The notes beneath the pieces are model-generated. The model was not told where the DNA came from and did no database searches. It worked only from the letters and a program-made list of their open reading frames with translations. From positions 537,740 through 601,739 of the forward strand of contig NZ_VTEI01000002.1 of NCBI RefSeq assembly GCF_008180415.1: DNA of 64,000 nt, written 5' to 3'. Positions 39,455-49,483 of this stretch are shown here, one piece after another (position 1 is the first letter of the stretch; each line of letters starts with the position of its first letter). This stretch comes from Rossellomorea vietnamensis. GTDB lineage: Bacteria > Bacillota > Bacilli > Bacillales > Bacillaceae_B. Made by a program: the position numbers and the translations under genes.

Positions 39455-40057
39455 AACGCGCCGTGTGAAAAGAAATAGGCTTCCCAGCTAGTTTCAACGC
39501 CTCCAGCGAATATCCCTTTACGTAAAAGGGGTAGCATTTAAAGGCACAAACCATTAAGTGTAAAACCTGCTTTAAAAGTCCGTTTGGCAACTGGCTCTAT
39601 TGAGTCAATTGAAGGATAGTCTATTAAAAGGCGGCTTATAGGAATAATCAAAACCACCATTGTGACTGGTGGTTTGAACCGCGGCTGGAAGCCTGTCATA
39701 CCGAACGAGCTTGATCTAAAAGGTCCACTTAATAATTTGCATCAATTTATCCCCTATAAAATTTTCGAGAAATAAGGGGAGAACTTCCGCTTATTTAAGA
39801 AAAAGCAAAAACTCAGCTGAATTTAGCTGAGAAATTCCCCTTATTCTCTTAAAAAGATTGAAAATGGCTCATTTTGCTGTGCTTAAGCGGAAAAACTCCG
39901 CTTATTTTAGTTAGGAATATTCAGGTTCATTACAAGGCATACATCCTGTCAATTGAAATGAAGCAATAGAAAACTGCTTTATTGCTTCAGGAAGGGAGAA
40001 TTTTTTATACCTCGCTATTAGCTCTCCCCGGCATAGGCAGGGGATTTTTAGACCATT
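39455..40057. other. Non-coding gap between aroC and cheR with nested inverted repeats
   Basis: No supported gene. AAACCACCA/TGGTGGTTT forms a hairpin near 39650-39675. At 39768-39841 an outer pair ATAAGGGGA/TCCCCTTAT encloses CTCAGCT/AGCTGAG. At about 39884-39902 AAGCGGA/TCCGCTT forms a third stem; a similar sequence is seen near 29382-29412. Confidence 0.5.
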
Positions 40058-40085
40058 TAAAAAACGCCGTTCAAGCCCGGCGCTC
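40058..40085 (-). terminator. Terminator after cheR
   Basis: Minus-strand stem CGCCG/CGGCG with an 8-nt loop followed by TTTTTT, starting a few bases after the cheR stop. Confidence 0.75.
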
Positions 40086-40088
40086 CCT

Positions 40089-40925
<837 letters not shown>

Positions 40926-41093
40926 TTAAATTTGCATAAAAATAATAGGTCGTATATTGTATCTACTTTCAAAAATCGCGGCTTTTCTATTCGCATGGAT
41001 TTCCGCCTGCCTGCAGTTTCCTCCTGTTAAGAAAGGCACTGTTTAAACCACAAATTTTTACTCCGAGCCTTCTGAAACTCTTTACAGATATGC

Positions 41094-41137
41094 AAAAAGC
41101 CTGATCCAGGAGGATATCTCCCAAAACAGGCTTTTTG
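41094..41137. terminator. Terminator between ndk and cheR
   Basis: AAAAAGCCTG/CAGGCTTTTT with an inner GGAG/CTCC pairing; A- and T-runs on both sides make it usable in either direction. Confidence 0.85.
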
Positions 41138-41195
41138 TTTAAGCTCTCATATCCATATAGTATGTTATGGAAGGAAAGCGTCTATCAAATGGATA

Positions 41196-41642
41196 TTAGT
41201 AGATCCACTCATTCATTAATTTAGAGTACTCAACCAACTCTTCTTCTTTGAAGAACAAACCGATTTCTCTTTCTGCACTTTCAACAGAGTCAGAGCCGTG
41301 AATGACGTTTTTCCCTACAGTGATTCCGAAATCACCACGGATCGTTCCCGGAGCAGCATCTTTCGGGTTAGTAGCACCCATCATTGTACGAGCTGTAGTG
41401 ATGACGTTCTCTCCTTGCCATACCATTGCGAATACAGGGCCGGAAGTGATAAAGTCCACAAGCTCTCCGAAGAAAGGACGCTCTTTATGTTCACCGTAAT
41501 GTTCTTCAGCCAATTCTTTAGAAATGCTCATCAACTTGGCACCAGCAAGTTGGAAGCCTTTTTTTTCAAAACGAGAAACAAATTCAGCAATTAAACCGCG
41601 TTGTACGCCGTCTGGCTTTACCATTAAAAATGTTTTTTCCAT
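41196..41642 (-). CDS. ndk: Nucleoside diphosphate kinase
   Basis: Transfers the gamma phosphate between nucleoside tri- and diphosphates through a phosphohistidine. 148 residues with [23 protein letters not shown] and the active His in [17 protein letters not shown] good ribosome site (AGGAG) and its own promoter precede it. Confidence 0.97.
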   Translation of the reverse strand: MEKTFLMVKPDGVQRGLIAEFVSRFEKKGFQLAGAKLMSISKELAEEHYGEHKERPFFGELVDFITSGPVFAMVWQGENVITTARTMMGATNPKDAAPGTIRGDFGITVGKNVIHGSDSVESAEREIGLFFKEEELVEYSKLMNEWIY

Positions 41643-41697
41643 TTTTCTCCACTCCTAAGTATGTATGTATGGGTCTCTATTTCATTTCCCACAAAAA

Positions 41698-41726
41698 ATG
41701 GTATCATTGATTTAACATTTTGGCAA
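41698..41726 (-). promoter_or_regulatory. Putative promoter of ndk
   Basis: TTGCCA (41721-41726) and TACCAT (41698-41703), 17-bp spacer. Confidence 0.45.
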
Positions 41727-41745
41727 CGTTTCCATTTGAAATTTT

Positions 41746-42708
41746 CTAAAATTTCCGCCTGCCGATGAAATTGGCGATATCTCTCAGCGTTTTGTTTGCC
41801 CCGTTCTTCGGAAGGCCTTCAAGCTCTTTCAAAGCCTTCTTCAAATAGCGTGAACTGAGTTCATGAGATTGCTCTATCGCTCCGCACCTCTTGATATCCT
41901 CAATAACAGAGGTTAAATACTCCTGATCTGCCGTTTCATCGACTCTGATAATTTTCTCTTTCAACCCTGCATCCTGCATCGCAAATAAAACCGGAAGTGT
42001 AATATTACCCTGGAGAAGATCACTTCCGGCAGGCTTACCCAGCTCTTCCTCACGGGCTGTGAAATCAAGAATATCATCCGTGATTTGAAAGGACATCCCC
42101 ACATTATATCCAAATCGGTATAACTTTTTATGTATGTGAGGAGGCGCACCCGCTGAAATGGCTCCAAGCTGGCAGCTGACCGCTATCAACAAAGCTGTTT
42201 TCCTTTTTATTCTTCTGAGGTAATCCTTCAGATCCTGATCAAAACGGTACTTATCCTTGATCTGCTCAATTTCCCCGACTGTTAATTCGACAATTGCATT
42301 AGAAAGGATTTTATGAGCATCTTCATTTTGGATTTTCGTCATATATTCCAATGAGCGGGCGAATATATAATCCCCTGTATACATCGCCGTCCGGTTGTCC
42401 CACTGAGACTTAATCGTCGGTCTTCCTCTTCTCAAATCCGCATCATCAATTACATCATCATGGACAAGAGATGCACTGTGAATGAGTTCCAAGGCAACCG
42501 CTACATTTTTGATGCTGTGAATGTCATATCTGCCGAACTTGGCAGACAACAAAACAAAAACAGGGCGGATGCGCTTGCCGCCCGCCTCCACCAAGTGAAG
42601 TGATGCTTCGTTTAAAAGAGGCGAGCGGGAATCGATTGCCTGCTTTAATTCTTTTTCAATGAGGTCGATATCCGCTTTCAGAAACGAATATATCATTTTA
42701 AACTTCAT
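41746..42708 (-). CDS. hepT: Heptaprenyl diphosphate synthase component II
   Basis: Catalytic subunit that builds the C35 side chain of menaquinone-7. First aspartate-rich motif DDVIDDADLRRGRPT, GGKRIRPV, second motif DDILDF, KTALLI. It starts MKFKMIYSFLK with GGGTGG upstream. It acts with HepS, encoded two genes upstream, with menG between them. Confidence 0.96.
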   Translation of the reverse strand: MKFKMIYSFLKADIDLIEKELKQAIDSRSPLLNEASLHLVEAGGKRIRPVFVLLSAKFGRYDIHSIKNVAVALELIHSASLVHDDVIDDADLRRGRPTIKSQWDNRTAMYTGDYIFARSLEYMTKIQNEDAHKILSNAIVELTVGEIEQIKDKYRFDQDLKDYLRRIKRKTALLIAVSCQLGAISAGAPPHIHKKLYRFGYNVGMSFQITDDILDFTAREEELGKPAGSDLLQGNITLPVLFAMQDAGLKEKIIRVDETADQEYLTSVIEDIKRCGAIEQSHELSSRYLKKALKELEGLPKNGANKTLRDIANFIGRRKF

Positions 42709-42742
42709 TTCATTTCCACCCAGATTTAAATTTTTCTATTGA

Positions 42743-43450
42743 TTATTTCTTTTTGAAGCCCATATGCATTGCTGCGACACCGCCAGTATAAGGCTTGCAG
42801 GCCACATTATCAAAGCCAGCTTCACGGAACATGCCAGAAAGCTCCTCCATTCCAGGAAAGTCTTTAGCTGATTCTTGAAGCCAGGAATATTCACTATAGC
42901 TTTTAGCGAACACTTTGCCGAACAAGGGCATCAGGAACTGAAAATAAAAATAATAAGCCTGACGGTATCCAAACATCGTTGGCTGGGAGGTTTCCAGACA
43001 AACAGCCATTCCGCCTGGTTTAAGCACCCGGTTCATTTCTTTAAGCACGTGCAGGTAGTCAGGGACATTCCTGAGTCCAAAGCCAATTGTGACATAGTCA
43101 AAAGAGTTGTCTTCAAAGGGAAGTTCCATCGCATTGCCATGAATCAATTCAATCTGGTTCATGTTTGAATTGCGAACCTTATCTTCCCCGATTTTTAACA
43201 TATTCTTACTGAAATCCAGTCCTTTTACCGTTCCTGCTTCTCCGACAGCTTCTGCAAGGGCGAGTGTCCAATCGGCAGTTCCGCAGCAAACATCAAGCGC
43301 AGAAGCCCCTTGTTTTACGGCCATCCGTTTCATTGTATCTTTCCGCCATCTTTTATGTTGTTGGAAACTTATAAGGGAGTTCATTTTGTCGTAATTTCCG
43401 TAAATTTTTTCAAAAACGGTATGAACTCTCTGTTCTTTTGACTGGTTCAT
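42743..43450 (-). CDS. menG: Demethylmenaquinone methyltransferase
   Basis: SAM-dependent C-methylation, the last step of menaquinone synthesis (UbiE/MenG family). 235 residues with [30 protein letters not shown]-type N-terminus ([13 protein letters not shown]) and FGLRNVPDY. The ATG at 43450 follows AGAGGG. It is between hepS and hepT, the usual menaquinone gene trio. Confidence 0.96.
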   Translation of the reverse strand: MNQSKEQRVHTVFEKIYGNYDKMNSLISFQQHKRWRKDTMKRMAVKQGASALDVCCGTADWTLALAEAVGEAGTVKGLDFSKNMLKIGEDKVRNSNMNQIELIHGNAMELPFEDNSFDYVTIGFGLRNVPDYLHVLKEMNRVLKPGGMAVCLETSQPTMFGYRQAYYFYFQFLMPLFGKVFAKSYSEYSWLQESAKDFPGMEELSGMFREAGFDNVACKPYTGGVAAMHMGFKKK

Positions 43451-43453
43451 CCA

Positions 43454-44272
43454 TTAACCCTCTTCCGCAAAAATTTTCGTGTCCGGCCTGGTCAGCTTAA
43501 GCAGTGAGTGTATCCGGCTTTCCACTCGCAATCCTTCCAATGGTTGGTTCCTCAGCAGGACGGCAATCTTGTCACCCGATTCATCAATATATTCTGTGAA
43601 GATTTCTTCCAGGTGCTCATTGACGCTTTCCTTTACTGATGGGAGAGTATCCTGAAGTAATGCGGATTTCACAGATGGGAGCACTGCTGTAACCATTCCG
43701 GATTTCAAGTTGTTTTTTTCATAAAGCAGCCTTCTTAAAAACAATACCTCGCTCACAAGTTCATTGCACTGGGATGACCCATAGTGTCCAAGGAAGCTTG
43801 TGATGACAGCCGATTCAATTGTCTTGATACTTTCCATGATATCATGAATAGTTGAGTATTCTTGTTTATATAGGGAAATTTTGCTTTCATTCACCATTTT
43901 AATTGCTTTAGCCAGTTGATTAATCAGGCTTACATTTTCCAGGTCGGATAGAATTTTATAATACTGGCCGCTGAAATAAACTCCAGCAAGAACAGTCAGT
44001 TGCCTTTCCTTCAAGGAACCGGTTGGTGAGTTAGAAACCTTTTCATGGGTATCAAGTCCTATTTGGATCAGCATCACAGTCGAGATGACACGGATGATCT
44101 CCTTTTCCTCGAGCTCATATCCATTTTGTAAAAATGGAACGAGCAAAAAGCTGATCCTGTCTTCATCAATTTGAGGAGAATCAATATACTTTTGCAAATA
44201 AGAGTAAGATAATTTCTCTTCCACATAGTGTTTTATTGATGCTTCAAGATGAAAACAGTCCAAACGTTTCAT
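43454..44272 (-). CDS. hepS: Heptaprenyl diphosphate synthase component I
   Basis: Small regulatory subunit of the heptaprenyl diphosphate synthase, all-helical, without aspartate-rich motifs. Recognised by SPQIDEDRISFLL, the block QIGLDTHEKV, ERQLTVLAGVYFSGQYYKIL, and by its place before menG-hepT. The ATG at 44272 has a GGGG stretch 9 bp upstream; in-frame starts at 44323 or 44287 are less likely. The sequence is diverged from B. subtilis, as is usual for this subunit. Confidence 0.9.
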   Translation of the reverse strand: MKRLDCFHLEASIKHYVEEKLSYSYLQKYIDSPQIDEDRISFLLVPFLQNGYELEEKEIIRVISTVMLIQIGLDTHEKVSNSPTGSLKERQLTVLAGVYFSGQYYKILSDLENVSLINQLAKAIKMVNESKISLYKQEYSTIHDIMESIKTIESAVITSFLGHYGSSQCNELVSEVLFLRRLLYEKNNLKSGMVTAVLPSVKSALLQDTLPSVKESVNEHLEEIFTEYIDESGDKIAVLLRNQPLEGLRVESRIHSLLKLTRPDTKIFAEEG

Positions 44273-44325
44273 AACCCAAATCCCCATTTCGTATATGTAT
44301 CTACTTAGTCGTTTCAGCAACAAAT

Positions 44326-44336
44326 ATTATAACATA
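44326..44336 (-). promoter_or_regulatory. Putative extended -10 promoter of hepS-menG-hepT
   Basis: Minus-strand TATGT-TATAAT is a perfect TRTGN extended -10. The -35 region is poor. Confidence 0.5.
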
Positions 44337-44339
44337 ATA

Positions 44340-44604
44340 AGCTATACCGGGCGAATACTATATCTCCGGCCATGAACTTACACGGCCGCTGCCTCTCTCA
44401 GCAGAGGATGCCCACTGAAGATTTCGAAGTGCTTCCTGGTTCGTTATGGCGGCAGCAGGCTCTGCACATGATGATAAATTGAACGCAGGACCAATTTCCA
44501 GCATTTTTAAAGAGCTATGACGAGAGCCTGTGATGCTGCCATCTCATGTCAGAAAGCTTCTGGATATAAAGAACAGCTTCTCAGCCAGCGCTGCCCCTTA
44601 AAAG
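44340..44604. other. Gap between mtrB and hepS
   Basis: About 260 bp, no credible gene or repeat seen on either strand. Confidence 0.4.
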
Positions 44605-44645
44605 TAAAAAAAGCAGCAGTACGATGGATCTGGTTCTGCCGCTGA
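44605..44645 (-). terminator. Terminator after mtrB
   Basis: Minus-strand stem AGCGGCAG/CTGCTGCT (one wobble), 16-nt loop, followed by TTTTTTTAC. Confidence 0.8.
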
Positions 44646-44665
44646 ATACCTTCAGGTGGAAAAGA

Positions 44666-44896
44666 TTACTTTTCTTTCATTTCACTCTCGATTTCCCCGT
44701 TACTTGTAATGATTTTTGCTTTGCCCCGAACTTTGATTGCGGAAGTATGCTCAGTGAATTGAGCTATCATTACTTCGCCTCTATCAAGCTTTTCAGAATG
44801 GTGAAATTTAGTATCCGTTCCCCTGGTCAAGCCTATCACATTGACACCATCTTCGATTGCTTTTATGACGATATAATCTGTTTGGTTATTAGCCAT
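44666..44896 (-). CDS. mtrB: trp RNA-binding attenuation protein (TRAP)
   Basis: Tryptophan-activated 11-mer ring that binds (G/U)AG repeats in RNA and attenuates trp expression. 76 residues, nearly identical to B. subtilis TRAP through [19 protein letters not shown] and [20 protein letters not shown], including the RNA-contact lysines and Arg of KVRGKAKI. The ATG at 44896 is 8 bp from GGAG. In B. subtilis mtrA (folE) precedes it; no folE is present here, nor any trp gene in the window. Confidence 0.96.
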   Translation of the reverse strand: MANNQTDYIVIKAIEDGVNVIGLTRGTDTKFHHSEKLDRGEVMIAQFTEHTSAIKVRGKAKIITSNGEIESEMKEK

Positions 44897-45086
44897 TTTC
44901 TTCACTCCTGTCTCATGTTTTTGAAACCGATTTATAAGGATTTCTTATATTCTTGATGATTATTGTATCAAACAATTCCAATGAATCGGTGTTTCAACTT
45001 AGAAACACTCCTCATTCATCATCCTATCAGACTTCTTTAGGCATTGCGGCGAGTAATAGGTAAGGAACAAAATCTTTATTTCTTCC

Positions 45087-45182
45087 CTATGATCTACCCT
45101 TAACAGCTTTATAAAGGTAATAGTAGCACAAGGCACTATAACCTCCAAAAAGTATAATCCCGCCATATACTATTTTCTTTAT
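45087..45182 (-). CDS. Possible 31-residue membrane peptide with non-standard start
   Basis: A frame reading IKKIVYGGIILFGGYSALCY and on to KAVKGRS then TAG, i.e. two lysines, one hydrophobic segment and a basic tail. AGGA lies 7-8 bp before the first codon, but that codon is ATA, where ATG would be expected, with a stop three codons further upstream. Either a rare ATA start, a decayed gene, or coincidence. It is between hbs and mtrB, the position of folE in B. subtilis, but is unrelated to folE. Confidence 0.3.
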   Translation of the reverse strand: MKKIVYGGIILFGGYSALCYYYLYKAVKGRS

Positions 45183-45208
45183 GCAGTCTTCCTACTTTAA
45201 ATAAATTC

Positions 45209-45241
45209 AAAAAAAGAGCCGCATTGTGCGCGGCTCTTTTT
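45209..45241. terminator. Terminator after hbs
   Basis: Stem GAGCCGC/GCGGCTC with A- and T-runs on both sides. Confidence 0.9.
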
Positions 45242-45259
45242 ACGCTATAAAGTATGTAA

Positions 45260-45532
45260 TTATTTTACTGCATCTTTAAGCGCTTTACCTGGTTTGAATG
45301 CAGGTACTTTGCTAGCTGAGATTTCGATCTCTTCTCCAGTTTGCGGATTGCGTCCTTTACGTGCAGCGCGTTCGCGTACTTCGAAGTTACCAAAACCGAT
45401 TAATTGTACTTTATCACCATTTGCCAGTGCGTTTTGAATACTTTCAAAAACGGCATCAACTGCTTTTGTAGCGTCTTTCTTGGATAGCTCAGCAGCTTCT
45501 GCAACAGCATTAATTAGTTCTGTCTTGTTCAT
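45260..45532 (-). CDS. hbs: DNA-binding protein HU
   Basis: Abundant nucleoid protein that bends DNA. 90 residues starting [12 protein letters not shown], with [21 protein letters not shown] forming the DNA-binding arms and [12 protein letters not shown] at the end. The ATG at 45532 with GGAGGTG upstream is chosen over 45541. Strong ribosome site and terminator fit high expression. Confidence 0.97.
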   Translation of the reverse strand: MNKTELINAVAEAAELSKKDATKAVDAVFESIQNALANGDKVQLIGFGNFEVRERAARKGRNPQTGEEIEISASKVPAFKPGKALKDAVK

Positions 45533-45541
45533 GCCATTCAC

Positions 45542-46270
45542 CTCCTCCCAAAGGAAATGTCTCAGTCATGATTCATATAACTGTCTTGTTACATTAGTGA
45601 ACATATTTTTCGGTTTCTATACATGAACGTAAACAAAAACCTCAAAAAACGTTGTAGAATCAATGTTCGACATCAATTCTGTTAAAAGATTATCATATAA
45701 AAATAAGGTTAGCAAGAATAATCCAAGAAATTATGGGAATCTTTTCTTTTTCAGACCGTGATTTCTTTTTAAAGAACGGATTTTACTGTTATTTTAACGT
45801 TTTAAATATAAATTTATAGAATAAAACCTGCCATAGAAGGGGTTACAAGGACAGCCAATTTCTTAATAAAGTAAAGCCGGGAACCTTTTTGGTCATACAA
45901 GTCTGCTTGGCCCTATCCGTTCTGTACTATTTTCTAAAGTTCATTTCAATTGCGGTGATTTACGCAATGAGATTTGTATAGGAAGTGAAACTTATGCAGA
46001 TTTTACAAGCACGCTTCTTTAGGAAAGGGCTGTTTTCGGAAGGACCTCAAAAGCCGGCCACCCGGATACAAAGGTCTTTCGCTCTTCAGGAAGAGAGAAG
46101 GTCTTTGCCCTCTTTTTTTACAGTTTTTTTCTGATTCATTATGGCGTTAATATCAAATACCACAAAGTTACGAAAAAACCTTCGGAAAAGAAGCCTGACC
46201 AGGCAGTTTCCTTTGTGTGGCAAGAAGGACTGAACTAATTATCGGCGGATCTCATTCGAAACATTACAAA
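45542..46270. other. Long gap upstream of hbs
   Basis: About 730 bp without a supported gene. Near its hbs end lies the promoter candidate below. Around 46030-46125 there is a GGGCTGTTTTCGG piece recalling a MITE end and a CTCTTC/GAAGAG hairpin followed 30 bp later by a T-run; the significance is unclear. Confidence 0.4.
45616..45645 (-). promoter_or_regulatory. Putative promoter of hbs
   Basis: TTGAGG (45640-45645) and TATAGA (45616-45621) with an 18-bp spacer. The untranslated leader would be about 80 bp. Confidence 0.35.
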
Positions 46271-46271
46271 A

Positions 46272-46435
46272 GGCTGTTTTCGCATATATTGTTGCTTTCG
46301 GATTTCCCCGGATACTAAGAGTTTTAACTCAATACTGGTAAGCGCATCTCTTTTCATTTTTGCCAGATTTCATCTTCGTAATAGGGTTTTTTTTGAAATC
46401 AGTATAGAATAACAACAAAGTTTGCAAAAAGAGCT
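46272..46435 (-). mobile_element. MITE-like element, copy E (reverse orientation)
   Basis: On the plus strand it starts GGCTGTTTTCGCATATATTG (the right end of the family) and ends with the reverse complement of AGCTCTTTTTGCAAACTTTG. It abuts the A/T-tract of the spoIVA terminator at 46436. The target duplication is no longer clear, and the inside is diverged. Confidence 0.7.
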
Positions 46436-46462
46436 AAAAAAAAGACTCTCTAAAAGAGAGCC
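46436..46462 (-). terminator. Terminator after spoIVA
   Basis: Minus-strand stem GGCTCTCT/AGAGAGTC (with wobble at the base) and a 3-nt loop, followed by eight T. Confidence 0.85.
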
Positions 46463-46464
46463 TC

Positions 46465-47943
46465 CTACAAGATGATTGCGATCAGGCCGCCAGAACCTTC
46501 ATTGATGATTCTTTCCAGCGTATCCTTCAGTTTATAGCGTGCATTTTCAGGCATTAAGGACAATTTAGCCTGGATTCCCTCCCTGACGATTGAACTTAAG
46601 CTTCTTCCAAAGATATCAGAATTCCAGATGGAAAGCGGGTCATCTTCAAAGTCCTGCATCAGGTATCTTACAAGCTCCTCGCTTTGTTTTTCAGTGCCGA
46701 TGATAGGTTCGAATTTGGACTGCACATCGACCTTGATCATGTGTATGGACGGAGCCACTGCTTTTAAACTGACACCAAAGCGGGACCCTTGACGGATGAT
46801 TTCCGGCTCATCCAGGCTCATATCGGCCAGCGAAGGAGCTGCAATGCCGTATCCCGTTTGTTTTACCATTTTTAACGCATCTGCCACTTGGTCATATTCA
46901 CGCTTCGCATGAGCAAAGTCCTGCATCAGTTCCAGCAGGTGATCTTTTCCGCGAATTTCAACGCCGACTATTTCTTTAAGCACTTCATCGTATAGTTCAT
47001 CAGGCGCATATAAGTCGATTTCCGCAACACCTTGACCCATTTCGATTCCAGCCAGACCGGCTCTTTCAATATACTCAAATTCACTGAAGTAATGGACAAC
47101 ACGGTCGACATCCCTTAAGCGTTTAATATCTTTGACCGTTTCTTTTACTGCTTCCTGATAATTTTCACGAAGCCAATGATCCTCGTTCAGCACCATTACC
47201 CAGCTTGGAAGATTGACATTCACTTCAAGCACAGGGAACTCATACAATGCCTCGCGCAGTACATTCAGAACATCTGAATCTCTCATACTCTCAACGCTCA
47301 TAGCAAGTACAGGAATATCATACTTTTCCTGAAGTTGAATCCGGAGATCCTCTGTTTCAGCGGCATGAGGCTTGACGGAGTTGATCACCATGATGAACGG
47401 TTTTCCGACTTCCTTCAGTTCCTCAATCACTCTTTCTTCAGCAACCAGGTAATCACTTCTCGGAATCTCGCCAATGGTGCCGTCTGTCGTGACAACCACA
47501 CCGATTGTAGAGTGCTCCTGAATGACCTTCCTTGTGCCAATTTCAGCTGCTTCATGAAATGGGATCGGTTCCTCATACCAAGGTGTATTAATCATTCTAG
47601 GCCCATTCTCGTCTTCATAGCCTTTTGCTCCAGGGACTGTATAGCCCACGCAATCAACCAATCGGATATTAACATCCAAGCCCTCATCAACGTGAACAGA
47701 AACCGCTTGATTTGGAACAAATTTAGGTTCCGTTGTCATGATTGTTCTGCCAGCCGCACTTTGAGGCAGTTCGTCTTGTGCTCGTGCCCGTTCTGATTCA
47801 CTTGAAATATTAGGAAGGACGACTAGTTCCATGAATTTCTTGATGAATGTCGATTTCCCGGTTCGAACGGCTCCTACAACACCTAGGTAAATATCTCCGC
47901 CGGTTCTTTCTGCAATGTCTTTAAACAGATCTACTTTTTCCAA
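46465..47943 (-). CDS. spoIVA: Stage IV sporulation protein A (coat morphogenetic ATPase)
   Basis: Polymerises on the forespore surface to form the base of the spore coat. A TRAFAC-type ATPase: Walker A GAVRTGKST near residue 22-30, the NIRLVDCVGYTVPGA switch region, a long middle domain, and the C-terminus ending GSGGLIAIIL needed for anchoring to SpoVM. The start is the TTG at 47943 (LEKVDLFKD) with GGAGGG 6 bp upstream, giving 492 residues as in B. subtilis. Confidence 0.97.
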   Translation of the reverse strand: MEKVDLFKDIAERTGGDIYLGVVGAVRTGKSTFIKKFMELVVLPNISSESERARAQDELPQSAAGRTIMTTEPKFVPNQAVSVHVDEGLDVNIRLVDCVGYTVPGAKGYEDENGPRMINTPWYEEPIPFHEAAEIGTRKVIQEHSTIGVVVTTDGTIGEIPRSDYLVAEERVIEELKEVGKPFIMVINSVKPHAAETEDLRIQLQEKYDIPVLAMSVESMRDSDVLNVLREALYEFPVLEVNVNLPSWVMVLNEDHWLRENYQEAVKETVKDIKRLRDVDRVVHYFSEFEYIERAGLAGIEMGQGVAEIDLYAPDELYDEVLKEIVGVEIRGKDHLLELMQDFAHAKREYDQVADALKMVKQTGYGIAAPSLADMSLDEPEIIRQGSRFGVSLKAVAPSIHMIKVDVQSKFEPIIGTEKQSEELVRYLMQDFEDDPLSIWNSDIFGRSLSSIVREGIQAKLSLMPENARYKLKDTLERIINEGSGGLIAIIL

Positions 47944-48007
47944 GAGATTCCCTCCAATCTTTATCTTCCAGGGATGTTTCATCCGGTTAGCTGTTTGGAC
48001 AATTTAT

Positions 48008-48036
48008 ATTTATGATGTTGTCCCAATTACTTATGA
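48008..48036 (-). promoter_or_regulatory. Putative sigma-E promoter of spoIVA
   Basis: TCATAAG (48030-48036) and CATAAAT (48008-48014), 15-bp spacer, close to the sigma-E pattern; spoIVA is a known sigma-E gene. Confidence 0.5.
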
Positions 48037-48131
48037 CTATTAATATGTTTTTTTTGCCTCCTTATTACTAAAATGGAAAAATAAATGGCGGAGACAAGAA
48101 AATTGCAGATCAGAAATGGGAAAACAAAAAT

Positions 48132-48177
48132 GAAAAAACCCCTTTCCTTACAAATATATTTTGCAAGTAAGGGGTTA
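48132..48177 (-). terminator. Terminator after yphF
   Basis: Long imperfect minus-strand stem: AACCCCTT/AAGGGGTT then CTTGCAAA/TTTGTAAG, followed by TTTTC. Confidence 0.8.
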
Positions 48178-48180
48178 TGC

Positions 48181-48888
48181 CTATTTCGTCATAAAGACCG
48201 GTTCGTTTTTATCATTTATGGTATATGGGGTCGAGTAAGCCGGGACAAAAGCGGAGTCTTCCGTCAGTATTGAACGGATATCCTCTCCTTTTTCGAGGTT
48301 ATACTCTTGCTCCTGAAGCTTAATGTTCAAATCATTTGTATAATCCACAAAAATTTCCCCGCTGCCGCTGATTAGAAGCGGAAGATTCTGCTTAGAGTAA
48401 GGGCTTACGACAAATGGCTCTTCGTCATAACCAATCTGGGAATAATCAAGTGTATACACATTGTCCGCAATACTCTCTTTGAATGGAGGGTAACCGGCTG
48501 AACGGATCCTGATATTGACTTCGCGGATTTTTTCTGCAATCCTCAAATCAAAAATCTTTACCGTCGGTTTTTCTTCCACGTCAATCAAGACATATTGAAA
48601 GACTCCTCCATTTTCATAGGCATTTCCGGGAATCTCGGAAAGGTACGGGCCTTTCAGTTTGTTAAATTCAATAGGATATTTAATATAAATGGGTGTGTCC
48701 TGGTCCTTTGTTTTAATAGGCAGGATCCCGCTGTTTTCTGATTGATACTTTTCGACAGCAGACTGTACGGCTGCTATTTGATCTTCATAAGGCAGCTGAT
48801 TCTGCTGAAGCTGATCCTGGGGATACAGGCAGCCAGTCAGAAGCGACACTGTCAGCACCATCAGAAGTGCGGCGGTAATTTTCTTCAA
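48181..48888 (-). CDS. yphF: YphF family lipoprotein
   Basis: 235 residues with a lipoprotein signal: basic start, hydrophobic stretch and lipobox LLTGC (Cys about residue 19), so it is anchored on the outer face of the membrane. The rest is soluble; no enzyme motif is seen. Recognised by position between spoIVA and yphE. The start is the TTG at 48888 with AAGGA upstream; an ATG at 48909 would put charged and acidic residues in front of the signal. Confidence 0.8.
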   Translation of the reverse strand: MKKITAALLMVLTVSLLTGCLYPQDQLQQNQLPYEDQIAAVQSAVEKYQSENSGILPIKTKDQDTPIYIKYPIEFNKLKGPYLSEIPGNAYENGGVFQYVLIDVEEKPTVKIFDLRIAEKIREVNIRIRSAGYPPFKESIADNVYTLDYSQIGYDEEPFVVSPYSKQNLPLLISGSGEIFVDYTNDLNIKLQEQEYNLEKGEDIRSILTEDSAFVPAYSTPYTINDKNEPVFMTK

Positions 48889-48982
48889 AGTAACACATCC
48901 TTCAAGCATAACTTCTTCTGGTGATAGAAACAATACTTTGGTTGCTTCGTATCAGTTACATTAAAATTTAGACTAAACCTTT

Positions 48983-49180
48983 CTAGTTCGTAGGACCGCT
49001 TAACACAATATACGCCATCATCAACCCGCCGGTAATCATAAGAACATATGCTATCAGTGCAGTAACAAAGCGGAAAAAGCCTTTTTTCAATTTATATCTG
49101 CTTACATAAATAGATAAGATTGCAAATATCATAAAGCCCATGGAAGCAAATGAAACCCACATTTTCATCATCGAAGACAT
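48983..49180 (-). CDS. yphE: DUF2768 small membrane protein YphE
   Basis: 65 residues with two membrane helices (residues 7-24 and 37-60) joined by a basic loop. Unknown function; forespore-linked by the company it keeps (yphF, spoIVA). The ATG at 49180 follows GGAGGG at 7 bp; the longer frame is not supported. Confidence 0.85.
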   Translation of the reverse strand: MSSMMKMWVSFASMGFMIFAILSIYVSRYKLKKGFFRFVTALIAYVLMITGGLMMAYIVLSGPTN

Positions 49181-49291
49181 TGGACATCCCTCCTTATATA
49201 TCGAAAGTATTATATCACACACAATTAAAATGTTAATAGAAAATGGAGATAATTCACGGTTATGTCGTTTTTTCGGATAATTTTTTAAAAA

Positions 49292-49418
49292 CGCTCTTTT
49301 CGCGAAGATTGCGGCTGTTTTAAAAGAATTGGATTTCCGCTCCAGGCGCTCGACTCCCCATGTGAAAGAGAAGTAATTAAAGCAGCATCCAAAAGCAACA
49401 AAGTTTACGAAAAGAACC
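49292..49418 (-). mobile_element. MITE-like element, copy F (short, diverged)
   Basis: Left end CGCTCTTTTCGCGAAGATTG; right end GCAACAAAGTTTACGAAAAG plus AACC, the reverse complement of the family's left terminus. The flanks TTTAAAAA and TTTCAAAG match at 6 of 8. About 50 bp of the left half (49292-49347) recur as a direct repeat at 49433-49483, both ending in GGATTTCCGCTCCAG. Confidence 0.65.
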
Positions 49419-49432
49419 TTTCAAAGAGTGAC

Positions 49433-49483
49433 CCTCTTCTCGCAAAGATTGCGGCTGTTGAGAAGGATGGATTTCCGCTCCAG
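49433..49483. repeat. Direct repeat of the left half of MITE copy F
   Basis: Shares TCTTCTCGCAAAGATTGCGG and GGATTTCCGCTCCAG with 49292-49347; a solitary end fragment or a second damaged element. Confidence 0.6.
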
